A stretch of DNA of 64,000 nt from contig JBBELK010000317.1 in assembly GCA_037783545.1 (NCBI GenBank), positions 1,116,001-1,180,000 of the forward strand, read 5' to 3'. A model generated the notes under the pieces. The model saw only the letters and a list, made by a program, of their open reading frames with translations. It did not search any database and was not told where the DNA came from. Position 1 is the stretch's first letter; each line of letters starts with the position of its first letter. The position numbers and the translations under genes were made by a program. This document shows, in pieces, positions 1-11,728 of this stretch. This DNA comes from Henricia sp. BOLD:AAB3569. Taxonomy: Eukaryota; Echinodermata; Asteroidea; Spinulosida; Echinasteridae.

Positions 1-221
1 CAACAGTAGGGCTCTCCCAACATCAAAATCTGCAGGATAACCAGCAGGTACACGCAGAGAATGGAATAGATGAAAAAGGCTATCGCGATGACGATGAGGG
101 CACCATTACACCTTCCCGTGTCTGGATCCCAGAAGACGGCCCGTACGTTCTGTACGATAGTCTGGAACCTCTGACGTAATCCATAAGCCTCGTTGTCGGC
201 ATCGGCCAGTGCGGAGTTCAA
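1..221 (-). CDS. SLC46-like gene 1, exon 2 (cut by window edge)
   Basis: Acceptor CAG at 224-222, then TTG AAC in phase 0. It encodes a polar loop (NSALADADNEAYGLRQ), a WDPDTG motif matching DPETGAW in genes A and B, and the start of the following membrane segment ending in LGEPYC. Confidence 0.75.
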   Translation of the reverse strand, partial: MNSALADADNEAYGLRQRFQTIVQNVRAVFWDPDTGRCNGALIVIAIAFFIYSILCVYLLVILQILMLGEPYC

Positions 222-1779
222 CTGCGCACAAACAATGACAAGAACGGACGCTTAGATATAATCAAGCCAATCATGGACGCCATTTTGACACTTGTCTAAG
301 GACGTATTCGAAATCCTGTTCACGTGTTTGCAGAATACGAGAACGGCGTGTAAATGTCGAGACCGAACAGGTTTGCGAACAAGATTCTCACTCCCCGATC
401 TATGGGGAGTGGATTACGAACACTCGAAAACAAAGATGGCCGACAAAGAATATGTTTTGGGGTAGTACAGGAGAAGAAAAAAACGGCTTAAAACAAGATC
501 CTCGGAAAGAATTTCGTTTACTGGTCGCCACTTATTATCCTTATAATGACTTAATAACCATCAAAACGTGTTAATATTTTAAAGGGAGGTGATTTTAATA
601 ATGAAAAACATTCAACAATATCTTTACTTTTTCTGCCCTGTTCAATAGACTTAACACGCATCTCAGTGGCGACCAGGGCCCAATTTCATAGAGCTGCTTT
701 TGACACTTAAAAGCGCTAGCTGAAAACGTGTGCTTACTGTAGCAGAAAAGTTATGCTAACGTTAAGGCTATTTCACGGCCGCGGTGTGCTTAAGCATGCG
801 CGCGCTTGGAAACCGCCATTGTTGCGTCACTATCTTAAGCAAAATTTTGCTCTGCGGTTAAGGCAGGTTTCCAGTTGCTACCGTTAACGATGTCTATCCT
901 GACGCTCGATTAATGGAAAATGGGCTGTTAAACAGCTCTATGAAATTGGGCCCAGTAAACGGAGTTCATACCACGCTAGCTGGAGGAGAGAAATCAAATA
1001 TATCCCTTTGTGATTGTCAACTGTAATGAGTCTTAAACAAAACAGAGCAGTAATGACGTGTAGGAACTTACCTCAATTTCGGGCAAGAATAAGTAAACGA
1101 ACACGGAAGTGAACGCACACACCAAAAACAAAACAGCGAAGGTGATAGTAAATCCTGCAATCTGGATGAGATAGCCAATACTGAGAGACGCAACACCCTG
1201 CCCTAAAAGGTTCAACATCTGCAAAAACAGCAGGTAGGATGATCGTTCCGATTCCTTGCTTGTGCTTCCAACATAGATAAGCATCGTGGCTATTTGTAGA
1301 AAGAAATTGCCAGAAATCCCCAGGACGATACTTGGTATGATCGCGAACCAAGGAGACAGTTTGGCTCCCGAGATTACGAGAAAACTCCCCATGTAGATTA
1401 CAGATCCCACAGACGGAAGAAGAGCCGCCTTGCGTTTACTGGTGTTCGGTGAGTCCAGCCAGGATGATACCAGAAAAGTAAGTGAAACTGACGGCAAATA
1501 AGTCAAAATGGATAAAACGTTGACTATCAACGTGGTCCGAGTTTGAATCTCGATATTGGCTTCCGAAATGGTGCTGGTGTTAACGCCCGAACAGGCACCA
1601 TGTTTCGTATCATTTATCCCATTGTCCTCGTAACCCAACTCCACTGAGACGAGATATTGGATGGCTTGAAGTGTTACTGGTCCAAGAATACCAAACGGAA
1701 CCCCAATCAGAAATGAAATGATGCAAATCACGGCTTTCAGTGGAAGGAGATGTGACAGCTTTCCATTTGCTAACGCCAT
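1..1779 (-). CDS. SLC46-type MFS transporter, gene 1 (partial: exons 1-2)
   Basis: Five-prime half of a multi-spanning transporter; the rest lies beyond the left edge. Exon 1 is 1072-1779 (236 codons, ATG at 1777-1779) and ends at a GAG|GTAAGT donor. Exon 2 starts at 221 after a pyrimidine-rich tract ending in CAG and runs to base 1. Both junctions are phase 0, as in genes A and B. Exon 1 encodes about six membrane segments. It carries the SLC46-like string DSPNTSKRKAALLPSVGS after TM2, where other MFS proteins have motif A, and N-glycosylation sequons (NDT, NTS) in the first extracytoplasmic loop. Exon 2 has the loop before TM7 and a conserved LGEPYC. The SLC46 family (folate transporter SLC46A1, lysosomal SLC46A3) couples solute movement to protons; the substrate here is unknown. 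It is clearly diverged from A and B, so it is an older paralog. Family assignment is firm; orthology to a specific SLC46 member is not. Confidence 0.82.
674..955. repeat. TIR-type MITE in intron 1 of gene 1
   Basis: Terminal inverted repeats GGGCCCAATTTCATAGAGCT and its complement bound about 280 bp without coding potential. The rest of the 850-bp intron (222-1071) shows nothing else recognisable. Confidence 0.6.
1072..1779 (-). CDS. SLC46-like gene 1, exon 1
   Basis: First coding exon, 708 bp, TM1-TM6. It ends in FLPEIE at a GTAAGT donor; an uninterrupted reading continues 13 codons into the intron, so the apparent C-terminus of the open frame is not real. Confidence 0.85.
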
Positions 1780-3905
1780 TTTCGGTGTCCTCTTTCTGAT
1801 TCCAAATCAAAATGGAAGTCGAGGTTCATGCTGGAGAGAGAGAGAGAGAGAAAGAAATGTTGTTGATTGGTGTCGTTAGTTTGTAATATGAAAAGATAAC
1901 ACGGTATATGAAACAATGGCATTAATGAACAAAAGATGAATCATACAAATCATACAAAAACACATCTTCAAGGTGGGTCAATATATATATCTGGAACTTG
2001 TTCAGATTTGTTTTCAGAAAATGGATTTCGTTCTAACCTAACAGTCATATACAATACCTCCCCAAAATACTATCCAAGTGAAGAAAACAGGAAATTTGCA
2101 ATCTCCAATTTCGATTTGGAAGCAAAAAGGTTAGTGTAATCACTGCACTGATATATGTACCCGGGTAAATTAGTTTATCAATCTTCAGTATATTTTTGAC
2201 GATATCCCTGAAAATAAAATTATACGGATACAGAGCGCGAAATTTCAGAATGGTATTGAGAAAAATATGACAAAGGATATTTTATCAAAATCTTAACACC
2301 CATGGGAAAATGGTTGGGGTCAAAAATGCGATCTACGTGGACACACTCCTTTTCTTTTTTTGGTCAAATACAGATAATAAAAGCAGATAAATACAAAGAA
2401 AACGCTATTCAATGTTCTAAAATTAGTATTAATCTTACCGTTTTACTGACGACGCTGAAGCGCAACGTTTGCACCAGTTGAAGGAAACATATTAAATGCG
2501 TGCTGTAGATATTGGTAGAATGTCTGCTTTTTAAAGGCGTTTATCGACCCGCAGAATTGCGTGTTAAGTTGGCTTTTTTCCTGATCTAGTAATTTTGCTG
2601 GTGGTGTGTTAGCGTATTAGAAAATCCATGAACCTTCATTCAAATCACTGCGGGCACACTTATACAGATTGGTTATCACGAGGTTGTGATAATCATAACC
2701 CCCGAAAATGCTTTTATGCTTGAAGTGCAGATCCACGAGAATGCTTGAAATGTGGACTTTGTAAATGTTTGAATCTATTGCGTTAGAGTATAGGTCTACC
2801 TCTAAATTATTTTGTCTGAATTGAAGCGACGGTGTAATTCGACCAAAATATCGCCACTGTTTTTTTCTTTTCTTACATACGTCTATAGCGTCTATTTAAA
2901 GTTTTTTTTTCTTATTTTCCGATCTTTAAAGGTACAGTACATGGCTGGTAAACTGTTACAAATGGCGTTATTTTCACTCGTGATTAAAAGGAATGTTGAT
3001 AAAACTGCCGTGTAAAACGTTCAGCCACATAGAGGCATAGGACTTAATACTTCAGAAAACTTGAAAAATTCTTTCATGGCTTTTGTGTTGAGTGGAATAA
3101 AAGTCTTTTTCAAAATATTTGTTTTTAGAAAACCACCTTCAGTTATTATTTTCTAACACAAAATACCATTTTGGACCGAAATAAATTCATGTGGTTTTTA
3201 GTACCATATTGTTTTCAACTGTTTTAGTAAGATTTTTCTTGTCAACTCATGAAAACAAACATTGGGATCACTGCAGAGTAAACCACTACATGTATGTTGC
3301 TTGAGAGATATTACTAATTTAAGAAATCGTACAGTTTTACCTGTACCAGCACTATGCTTGATGCCCTCTCACACATTTTGACACGTTTTCACTTTTTTTT
3401 TTCCGGTGACACGTTATAACGCCCACCCGCCCGCATTTTTATCACAAAGCCTGGGTTTTTGATTGGTCCACTTCATGTATTTGCATATTCTTAATTAATG
3501 ACATTTCCCATTCTTAAGCACATGCACTGTAGTAAGGCTGACAATAATGTACAACTGGGATGGATCATTTATTGTGTTGTGTCATTTTAATTTATGTTAC
3601 ATACAATGAGATTTATTTATTTATATCTGATCTTTAATCAGGGTGACTCGTTCACAATAATGTGGTCTCCCACGAGACCCTGAACGTAAAAACAATACTA
3701 TAAAACAATTAAGGTAACATAAGATTCATTAAAAAAGTTTATAAGTTAAATTTTGTTTAAATAAATAAAACAGTGCTTTAAAACAAACATAAAATAATCG
3801 AAGAAAATACACAAATAAAGTTAAAATGAAAATCACACGAGAATAAAGAAATTAAGAAGTCCTAGATAAAATATTATAGTACACATTAACCACAAAATAG
3901 ACGCA
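1780..3905. other. Intergenic, dispersed repeat fragments
   Basis: No gene seen. A short (GA)n run lies near 1833-1851. Segments about 1955-2340 and 3040-3290 recur diverged at 54620-55250, 54410-54650 and 63890-64000. They share CAACACCCATGGGAAAA-type ends and the string CAATCTCCAATTT, so they belong to one unclassified dispersed family. Confidence 0.5.
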
Positions 3906-4190
3906 CGGGTGCATATGCAGCACGATATGTGGCAGAGGGCATCCCCCAACCATTGTTCCCCCATTGTGTCTCAAACATCCAAGGAATTTCCAAGGAATTC
4001 CTTTCAGTTTTTAGGGAGTGTTGGTGCGTTAACAAAAGGGTAGTCTTGGTGCAAGACGATACTGCGTGATATTTGTCACTGACCGCCGCGCGATAACTAA
4101 CACTCACCGACAATCGCCAAGAGAGGGCGCCATACACACCAGTCTCCAGTATCGTCTTGGGACATTTGTCGAACGTTGGTATGTGACACT
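3906..4190. repeat. Dispersed element ending in GCAGCACGATATGTGGCA, copy 1
   Basis: Begins with the terminal motif GCAGCACGATATGTGGCA and runs through GTTGGTGCGTTAACAAAAGG into a block with AAGACGATACTGCGTGATAT. The same material is present inverted at 6185-6425. Related ends occur at 15630, 33750, 34170-34590 and 41570-41590. Confidence 0.55.
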
Positions 4191-5170
4191 GTGTGACCTC
4201 TAACCTAAGCTTATACATATGCATTATAGAGGTCAACAGAGTTCCACATAATGAGCATGCCAGCCTGGCAACTTTCTGTGCCTGCACTGAGCTAGGGTTA
4301 TTTCCTTCCTACTAAATCATGGTCCCATATATCCTCCACAAAAAAAAGCCACTTGTATATACGTTATACCCGAATCAAGTGTGTTACAAATTGGGGAGAA
4401 TCATAAACGTAAAATTTAAAAGAACGGCTCAGATTATCCGCTGCCGAGCTATAGACTTACCCGGCGCGGCCCGCGCCCCGCGGTGGAATTCCCGATCCAC
4501 ACACGCCCCCAAAAAGCAACTGTTGTAACCTCAAAATGGCCACAAATACATCTGAGGTACCGAGTAGCCTATCGAGGTTTTAGCTGGGTACAATGACTGA
4601 CTTACATTCTTAAAGAAAGTGCAATTTTCCGACCGATTTTGAGACCGGCTGTGCGTGCCGCACGGCATTTCACACATTTTGCAGAATTTTGCGTGTGCCG
4701 GACCGGGAATAATGAAAATGCGATGCCTGCTAAATATACTGAAATAAAAGAAGTTCGATCGTGTCCAGGTTCGTGTTTGCGAGAAAGATTTGTGAAATTG
4801 TCTACTGTTCATGGGGATACTATTTGTTTAAAATTGTATTCTAATAAACGTGTGCTACGGGTGCTGTTTGTCGCCCACGAATTAAAGCCTGCCCTTTGCC
4901 AGCGTCATAATTTTTAGTGGTAAATTCACTGTATATTTCACACGGTGATGGACGAACTGTACCAAGCATAACACAGCAACCGCTTGGTCAATTTTTGCAA
5001 CCAAAGTATTTCTAAAATCTGTTGTAACTTGTGTGTAGCTAGAGCCTCATTTTTCTTCATCATTGTACTTTTGATTTTCCCGAAGTTGCTGCGAGACGTC
5101 GATCATTTGCGGAAACAAATAGGCATGACCTTTTGTTTAAAAAAAAAATCAGAACATTTTTGTAGACACT
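4191..5170. other. Intergenic, nothing recognised
   Basis: Short overlapping frames on both strands without family resemblance; the GC-rich patch at 4440-4500 has no clear promoter signature. Confidence 0.4.
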
Positions 5171-5718
5171 AATTCTCGAAAATCAGAAATGTTCACAGAT
5201 TTACGCCTAACTTACACAATATAAACACGATGACCGTAGAAAACTTCCCCTGAAATGGTTTTGTCTGAAGTGCTATAGTCTTTGAGAAATTAGTAAAACA
5301 ATTAGTTTTCGTCTCATGAGACGAAAATTCAATTCGCCCCAAAACCATTTCGCCCAAGTGCCATTTCGCCGCCAAACCACTTTGCCCGAGTGCCATTTCG
5401 CCCCAAATCACTTCGTCCAAACACTACATCGCCCATATGCTACTTCGCCCCAAAACCACTTTGTGCACAGGCCGAGGTTCAGGGCGAAATGGTTCAGGGC
5501 GAAGTGGTTTTGGGGCGAAATGACTGCAAACCCTTTTTTGACTGTTTTCTCAAAAGTCTTTCTCAAAAGACTTTCCTTCCTCCATGGTTAGACCATGGTT
5601 AGACGAAGTTCGGAGCTGGTTTTTGCTCAGGTTAGTTTTAATCATGCATATCTTCAATCACACAGGGGGATAAAACTATTTGCAACAGTTTACCAATCAT
5701 GTATACTATCTTTAAATT
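5171..5718 (+). repeat. GGGCGAAGTGG-module MITE, copy 1
   Basis: Five-prime truncated copy of a family also found at 50745-51182, 55644-56037 and 58587-59027. The core has tandem variants of CCATTTCGCCCAAGTG followed by the complementary GGGCGAAGTGGTTTTGGGGC, so the core can fold on itself. The downstream end carries AATCATGTATACTATCTTTA, the inverted terminal sequence of the family. Confidence 0.65.
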
Positions 5719-6184
5719 TGGCGATGAAACGTGATTTTAGTAGTAACAAAAATTATGTTTTTTCTTCGAAAACACAGGACCCATGGCAGTCTCGTCCGCG
5801 TAGCGCTAGCTAGCCAGCGAGTGCCGGCGTACGGTTTTCGCAGTCTGTGAAATCATAATAAAGACACGTTTCTGCAGCGTACGGGTTCAGCCAAATAACG
5901 GCTTCGGTTGCCGGGCTGACAAACCAAAGCCGAAGTTCGTTGAATCCATTGGGAGAAAAACTGGCCCCATTGCCACATTTTCATATTTTTTCTTTTAAAA
6001 ACAAATAAAGCACGGACTTGTCTGACGCGATAACGTGTGCTTTTCCTGTTTGATAACTAAGACGTACGTACAGGTACCAGACTTCACAGCGCTCGGCTTG
6101 AAATATGTTAATAAGCCCTACGTCATAGGTATGCATGGCATAATGAGCAATGCTTGGAATGCGCTCGGAATTTCCCGAGCGGAT
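5719..6184. other. Intergenic, nothing recognised
   Basis: No coding, RNA or repeat signature that I can support. Confidence 0.4.
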
Positions 6185-6425
6185 TCAGGAAATGTCCCAA
6201 GACGATACTGCAGAGCACGGACGTAGACTGGTTCCCTGTCCTCATAGTACAGTGTATGGCGCCCTCTCTTGGCGAATGTCGGTGAATGTTGGTTAGCGCG
6301 CGGCGGTCAGTGACAAATATCACGCAGTATCGTCTTGCACCAAGACTAACAAAAGGGAAGAGTGTGTTGAGGTATAGGGGCGTTAGGGGGAAGTCCCTTT
6401 GCCACATATCGTGCTGGGTATAGAC
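6185..6425. repeat. Inverted mate of the 3906-4190 element
   Basis: Reads TCCCAAGACGATACTGCAGA through CAGTATCGTCTTGCACCAAG to CCACATATCGTGCTGGGTAT, the reverse orientation of the block at 3906-4190. The two copies flank about 2 kb. Confidence 0.55.
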
Positions 6426-7283
6426 GGGTACGGGTGAACTGACAAAACATTACTGACAACAGACTGACGGATCCATAGTCAAACGCACAGACGCTCCGAT
6501 GGACAGACAAACCAACGGACACACAAAGATCACTGGACAATGCATAGTTCCGATTTTGCCCAGTTAACCCCGCCCTCTTGGATATTGTTGCTATGGCTCA
6601 CACGCTATCGTCAAAATGGCGACACACAACGCACAAAGCAATGGGAAGTTCAACGGAAAGCACAGATTCATTGGAGAAAACTCAAAGGTATTCATGTTTC
6701 AGGGTCGACAGTTATCTTAGAACACACCGAGTAAAGGGCCAGTAATATAGGGATGTCATATCATGAAATACGTGCTTTCGTACCTTTGAACAACGAAACG
6801 ACTGGCCTTGAAACAAAAAATTCCACTAGATCATGGCATACAACACTGTACAAATTGTATGGGACAGAACATCGCGTGATTGTTGTTGTGAGACAGTGTA
6901 CTTTGACCTATGTGGGTGATATCTGCTAGCTCTGTTGTGATTGGTCGGCGGGTTCGGTTGATTGACAGGTCGGAACTATGCATTGCTTGTATCCAGAGAG
7001 ATTTGTGCCCAGGATTTGTCACGTGTGCAATCTGGAATAAAGTTAATAAGGACGCTAGCAAGTTTAAATAAAATGTCTTTAAAGATGATTGTCCGTGCGT
7101 TTTGGGCGTGGCACCTCGAGAAAAATGTTTTCAAGAATTTATATTTTTATAGAAACATACAAGTTATTCGCTTTCAAATGAGACATCGATGAAAAAAAAT
7201 CGACCAACGTTTAGTTATCGAACAATAACTGTCAATATTTATCATTATTGGCGGTCCGCCAATAATCCAACTCACGGTACGGC
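6426..7283. other. Intergenic, nothing recognised
   Basis: No supported feature. Confidence 0.4.
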
Positions 7284-7466
7284 GTAGACTTGCCCAAGTC
7301 TGACTTGCCTACAGCGCGCCCTCTTGTAGACTTGTGGCTTTTCCAATCCATTTTCTTCTTTCCAAAACAGAAGAAAATAGATTAGATATGCCACTAGTCC
7401 AGAGGGCGCGCTGTACGCTGCGCATTACAGACCAAACACGGCAAGTCAGACTTGGACAAGTCTAGG
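7284..7466. repeat. Imperfect hairpin MITE
   Basis: Arms TAGACTTGCCCAAGTCTGAC and GTCAGACTTGGACAAGTCTA, with internal complementary AGCGCGCCCTCT and AGAGGGCGCGCT, around a short AT-rich centre. Confidence 0.6.
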
Positions 7467-7973
7467 TAAGGCGCAAAAAAAACACCCTTTTTTATATTTA
7501 TACGGCTATTTCGCGATATATATGCATCACGACATGTGAAGATAAACCACCGTTCCCAACCATACACATTGTATGGTCTTTGCCACTGGTTCCCTGTTGC
7601 ATCAAAACCAGCGGATTGACGTACATGTAGTCTCTTCTTCGTGCCGTTTGCGGTTTAGAACCTTGTCTCAGAGGCGGTCCTGTGTGCATGCCCCATACCA
7701 GGGGTGTGGATTTTGTCACAAAAAAAGTGACAATCCCCACCTCTTAGGTGGGGTGGGGGAAACACTTGATAGGTGCATTAAATACAAGTACGCACATAAA
7801 TTAAATCGGTTAGATTTAGATGTTATTGAAGTCCGATCATGGAGGCAGGACCTCCAATGGTCCGATGTACAAATGTACACAAAAGGGTGTGTTACGACGA
7901 CTGAAAACAGACTAGTTTTTGAGCACAACCACCGTGGTTTATCTTTAGACGTCGTGATGCATTTATGCCTCGA
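7467..7973. other. Intergenic, nothing recognised
   Basis: Frames on both strands overlap each other without family resemblance. Confidence 0.4.
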
Positions 7974-8157
7974 ATAATCGGGATATTTTGGTCTGGGAAC
8001 CAGACTACGTTAAAATAGGAAATTGTATTTTTAGATAATAAAGCACACTTAGAATACATTCTTTAAAAGGTGAATTAAATTCGGTCCATGTGGAATTTCT
8101 GACTAACACACCAGGAACAATGTATGATATAGTTGGTATTTCGGCAACATCTGCAGT
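7974..8157. repeat. Block shared with 32149-32327
   Basis: About 180 bp nearly identical to 32149-32327 (ATAATCGGGATAT ... TTTCGGCAACATCTG). In the 32-kb copy it directly abuts the duplicated SLC46 block. Here it is separated from the matching point at 14226 by about 6 kb that contains the DIRS element. Confidence 0.75.
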
Positions 8158-8194
8158 CAGTCCGCAGCGCACCCGATAATGAGGTCAAATACCC

Positions 8195-8331
8195 AATTCT
8201 ACCTCGCTACTACCTCCATTCAGGAACACGTGAGATTGCATTGTCTGGTATCTCGGAATGCCACATATTCAAAGAAAAGAATGCAGTCTGCGCGCATATA
8301 AGGGCCAACGTGCCCAGTCACCAATCAGTGT
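8195..8331 (+). repeat. DIRS left inverted terminal repeat
   Basis: Starts AATTCTACCTCGCTACTACC and ends at CACCAATCAGTG. It contains GCGCATATAAGGG, a TATA-like promoter candidate, shortly upstream of the first long ORF. Confidence 0.85.
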
Positions 8332-8398
8332 GTTTCTGGTGTATGAACGTATTGCCACAGCGCGCAGTCGGACCACGTTGTGGCCGAATTTTTTCAGC

Positions 8399-11300
8399 AT
8401 GACTGACGTGTGTGCTATCGAGATCCATGCAAATCCTTCGGCCGACGAGGCACTTGCAGCTGCAGAACTTGATGCGGAAATGGGTGAGCTTACGCAAGCC
8501 GTGCAGCAAAACAGCGCAACAACATCGGCGACAAAGCGTAAGCGTAAGCAACCAGCGAGCAAAGCTTCGCGAAGTCGCAATGAGCATCTTGATCAGGCCG
8601 ATTTGCGCGAAGTTGTGTGTAACTTACAGCATACTGTAGCGAGCCTTGCTGAAGCTTTTTCTCAGCAACAAGCGCCTACTGCTCGCGCGACTCACAGCTA
8701 CAATAGCGAAGCTGCGAATGTAGTACAGTTTGAACTCGCACCTGAAAAGGGCGAAGAAATGTTTACATGTGCTAATACTGTCGTACCCGAAAGGGACGAC
8801 TTCTATGATGAAGATCAGGTGATTAATCTGTTAAATGATGATCTTGTGACTGAGAACACAGTTAGTCAGGAGGATGAGGAACTCCTCGCTGAAATGGCCA
8901 CACTCGTTCAGAACGACGAGAAGGAAGGCCCTGCCATAAATGAGAAACTGGCAGAAACAATTAGTTCACTGGCACGTGGAAAGATACAGCATGAAATGCT
9001 GGAGGAAAAGCAAAAGCTTTATGATAAACCAAAAAATTGTGCTAATCTTTCTTTGACCAAAGTAAATCCCGAAATTTGGGCCTTTCTGAAACCGGCCACA
9101 AAAACCAGGGATGTCAAATTCCAAAAAATCCAAGGGTCCTTGGTTCGAGCGTCTATTGCAATTACTAAGGTCACGGACCTATTGTTGCAAGCACGCAATT
9201 CAAAAAGAATACCAGACAATCCGGGTCTGGATACAGCTGGGTTGATTAAAACCCTTATTGACGCCATTGCTTTCATGGGTCATGGAAATTCTCTTTTAAA
9301 CTTACGCAGACGCGATTTCATTCGCCCTGATCTGAGTGCACGATTTGCGCCACTATGCTCTGCGCAAGTGCCCGTTACCGACTTGCTTTTCGGCAACGAC
9401 CTCGTTCAGTCATGCAAGGCGATACAGGAAACAAATAAATTGAGTTCCCAAATGTACGACCAACAAAGTTACCCGAGACGAGGCGGGCGTATTGGGTCTA
9501 TTCGGCCATCCGCTGATTATAGATATCGCGGCCGCCGTCAGAGAACTCCTTTTTACAGAGGATCCAGCTGGCAGAGAAATCGCCAGGATGGCAACGTAAG
9601 CCGGGATAGATTTACGCCGGCGGCGGATCAAGGTTCGCAACAGAATCCGCCTAAGGAAGGGAGTGAGTACCTTTTTAGTCATTGTACTACATGTGTAACC
9701 CAAATAGCGGGTAGATTGCGTTATTTTGTACCCAAATGGAAGGAAATTACCTCCGACGCTTGGGTGCTAGACACCGTCTCTCATTGTCATATTGAGTTCA
9801 AGGCACAGCCTTATCAAGTCCGCCCGCCAAAACTTATCCAATTCTCCGAGTCAGAATTGCAGAGCGTAGACGATGAAATTACCACCTTGTATAATAAGGG
9901 TGCCATTGTTAGAGCTGACCCATGTGACGGTCAATTTGTGTCTAACATTTTTCTCAGACCTAAGAAAGACGGGTCAATGAGAACGATAATTAACCTGAAA
10001 GGCCTCAATGAATTCATTGAATATCATCATTTCAAAATGGAAACGCTAGAGCACGCGCTCCCATTAATTCGACCTAAATGTTATATGGCTTTAATTGATT
10101 TGAAGGACGCATACTTTACCATACCCATTGCTCCTGAACATCAAAAATACTTGCGTTTTCAATGGCGCAACAATCTGTGGCAGTTCACATGCTTGTGCTT
10201 TGGGCTGACTAGCGCCCCACGCATTTTTACGAAGGTCATGAAACCTGCAATAGCCACGCTTCGTAACAAAGGCCATATCTCAGTCAATTATATTGATGAC
10301 TCCTTGCTCATTGGCGACACTGAGTTAGAATGCCGCCAAAATATCAAAGATCGGTGCGATCTTATGGCTGATCTTGGGTTCGTCGTAAACGAGACTAAAT
10401 CATGTTTGGAACCCACGCACAGGATAACCTTTCTAGGGTTCATTATTGACTCTAGTGACCTTACTGTACGATTGCCTAATGATAAGATTACCACCACCGT
10501 AGAAATGTGTTCCATTCTTTTCAGCCGGACTTACGCAGTCATTCAATTTGTTGCTCAGGTCATTGGAAAGCTCATTTCCTGCTTCCCTGCTGTCCCCTTT
10601 GGGCCTCTATTCTATAGAAACCTCGAAATTGCCAAAGATGCCGCACTTAAACTAAGCGGGGGCAATTTTCACGCAAAAATGCTTGTCACGAAAGAAATGA
10701 AATCTGATCTACAGTGGTGGATATTAAACTTGCATTCCAGTTCTCGGTGCATTTTACCTAAGGTGTTCCAATTGGAAATGCAAACCGATGCATCCCTTAA
10801 TGGGTGGGGAGCGTATTGCCCCTCCATTAACCTCCGCACTGCGGGTAGATGGACTGGGACGGAAATTGGTGCCCATATTAATTACCTAGAACTTTTGGCT
10901 GTTTTCCATGGCTTGCGGTCCTTTGCTGACCACGTTGTGGAGAAAATCCTATCTATTGCAGTGGACAATACCACAGCTGTTGCATATATTAACCACATGG
11001 GTGGGTGCCACTCTGTGGAACTTAACCAGTTGACCAAAGACATTTGGCTTTGGTGCATAGAACACGTCGTGTGGCTAATAGCACGCCACATTCCGGGTGT
11101 GAACAATACAGTTGCAGATTCTTTGTCGCGTTCATTTAATGACGACATCGAATGGCAGTTAGACCCTCGTATATTCGATCGCCTCATGTCGATGTGGGAA
11201 ATTACCCCAACCATAGATTTGTTTGCCTCAAGGACAAACTGTCAAATGAGACCTTTTATGTCTTGGTTTCCAGACCCAGAGGCAAAAGCATGTGATGCTT

Positions 11301-11728
11301 TTTCGGTTTCGTGGCAACACGAGCTTATTTATGGTTTTCCACCTTTTTCTCTTATTAACAGAGTTCTCCAGAAAATAGAGATGGACAAGGCCACCGGAGT
11401 ACTAATTTTTCCATTGTGGAAAACTCAACCGTGGTTTCCGCGGCTCCTCCGCCTCTTGACTACAGCGCCTTTGGTACTACCCAATGCCAATCATCTGCTG
11501 CGGTTGCCACACGACCTCGGGCGTCAACACCCTCTGGCGAAGAGCCTAGTTCTGTGTGCAGCAATCTTGTCAGGCGAACGCTCAAAGACAAGGGACTTTC
11601 AGACGGGACGATTGGCATCATCCTCCATTCATGGAGAGCCAGCACTTGCAAACAGTATAATTCGGCACTGCTCAAATGGGTACATTTCTGTTCTAAACAA
11701 AACATTAATCCGATTTATGCCTCTGTGA
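8399..11728 (+). CDS. DIRS gag-like / reverse transcriptase / RNase H / methyltransferase-like polyprotein
   Basis: The frame is open from 8258, but that ATG lies inside the terminal repeat. I prefer the ATG at 8399 just beyond it, giving about 1109 residues. The first ~400 residues are gag-like: acidic and coiled-coil-prone, with a KRKRK basic patch and an RG-rich stretch (RGGRIGS, YRGRRQR). The RT domain follows, with LKDAYFTIPI and the catalytic YIDD at 10289-10300. Then comes RNase H with TDASLNGWG near 10785 and VDNTTAVAYIN. The C-terminal part has DLFASRTN, SWFPDPEAKACDAFS and FPPFSLI, resembling the Dam-like methyltransferase region described in DIRS elements. Its 3' end overlaps the recombinase ORF by 313 nt in another frame. 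No internal stop or frameshift is seen. Confidence 0.9.
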   Translation: MTDVCAIEIHANPSADEALAAAELDAEMGELTQAVQQNSATTSATKRKRKQPASKASRSRNEHLDQADLREVVCNLQHTVASLAEAFSQQQAPTARATHSYNSEAANVVQFELAPEKGEEMFTCANTVVPERDDFYDEDQVINLLNDDLVTENTVSQEDEELLAEMATLVQNDEKEGPAINEKLAETISSLARGKIQHEMLEEKQKLYDKPKNCANLSLTKVNPEIWAFLKPATKTRDVKFQKIQGSLVRASIAITKVTDLLLQARNSKRIPDNPGLDTAGLIKTLIDAIAFMGHGNSLLNLRRRDFIRPDLSARFAPLCSAQVPVTDLLFGNDLVQSCKAIQETNKLSSQMYDQQSYPRRGGRIGSIRPSADYRYRGRRQRTPFYRGSSWQRNRQDGNVSRDRFTPAADQGSQQNPPKEGSEYLFSHCTTCVTQIAGRLRYFVPKWKEITSDAWVLDTVSHCHIEFKAQPYQVRPPKLIQFSESELQSVDDEITTLYNKGAIVRADPCDGQFVSNIFLRPKKDGSMRTIINLKGLNEFIEYHHFKMETLEHALPLIRPKCYMALIDLKDAYFTIPIAPEHQKYLRFQWRNNLWQFTCLCFGLTSAPRIFTKVMKPAIATLRNKGHISVNYIDDSLLIGDTELECRQNIKDRCDLMADLGFVVNETKSCLEPTHRITFLGFIIDSSDLTVRLPNDKITTTVEMCSILFSRTYAVIQFVAQVIGKLISCFPAVPFGPLFYRNLEIAKDAALKLSGGNFHAKMLVTKEMKSDLQWWILNLHSSSRCILPKVFQLEMQTDASLNGWGAYCPSINLRTAGRWTGTEIGAHINYLELLAVFHGLRSFADHVVEKILSIAVDNTTAVAYINHMGGCHSVELNQLTKDIWLWCIEHVVWLIARHIPGVNNTVADSLSRSFNDDIEWQLDPRIFDRLMSMWEITPTIDLFASRTNCQMRPFMSWFPDPEAKACDAFSVSWQHELIYGFPPFSLINRVLQKIEMDKATGVLIFPLWKTQPWFPRLLRLLTTAPLVLPNANHLLRLPHDLGRQHPLAKSLVLCAAILSGERSKTRDFQTGRLASSSIHGEPALANSIIRHCSNGYISVLNKTLIRFMPL

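Noticed and set aside
1033..1779. Single-exon 248-residue protein
   Set aside because: The frame runs into the intron after a strong donor at 1071; the last 13 codons are intronic. The same applies to the 256-residue frames at 21880 and 39286.
8258..8398. Upstream start for the DIRS polyprotein at 8258
   Set aside because: It lies within the terminal repeat, whose inverted copy at the other end is not coding; the ATG at 8399 is more likely.
11460..11705. Antisense genes within the DIRS element (also 8269-8587, 10882-11214)
   Set aside because: Shadow frames of strongly coding sequence on the other strand.
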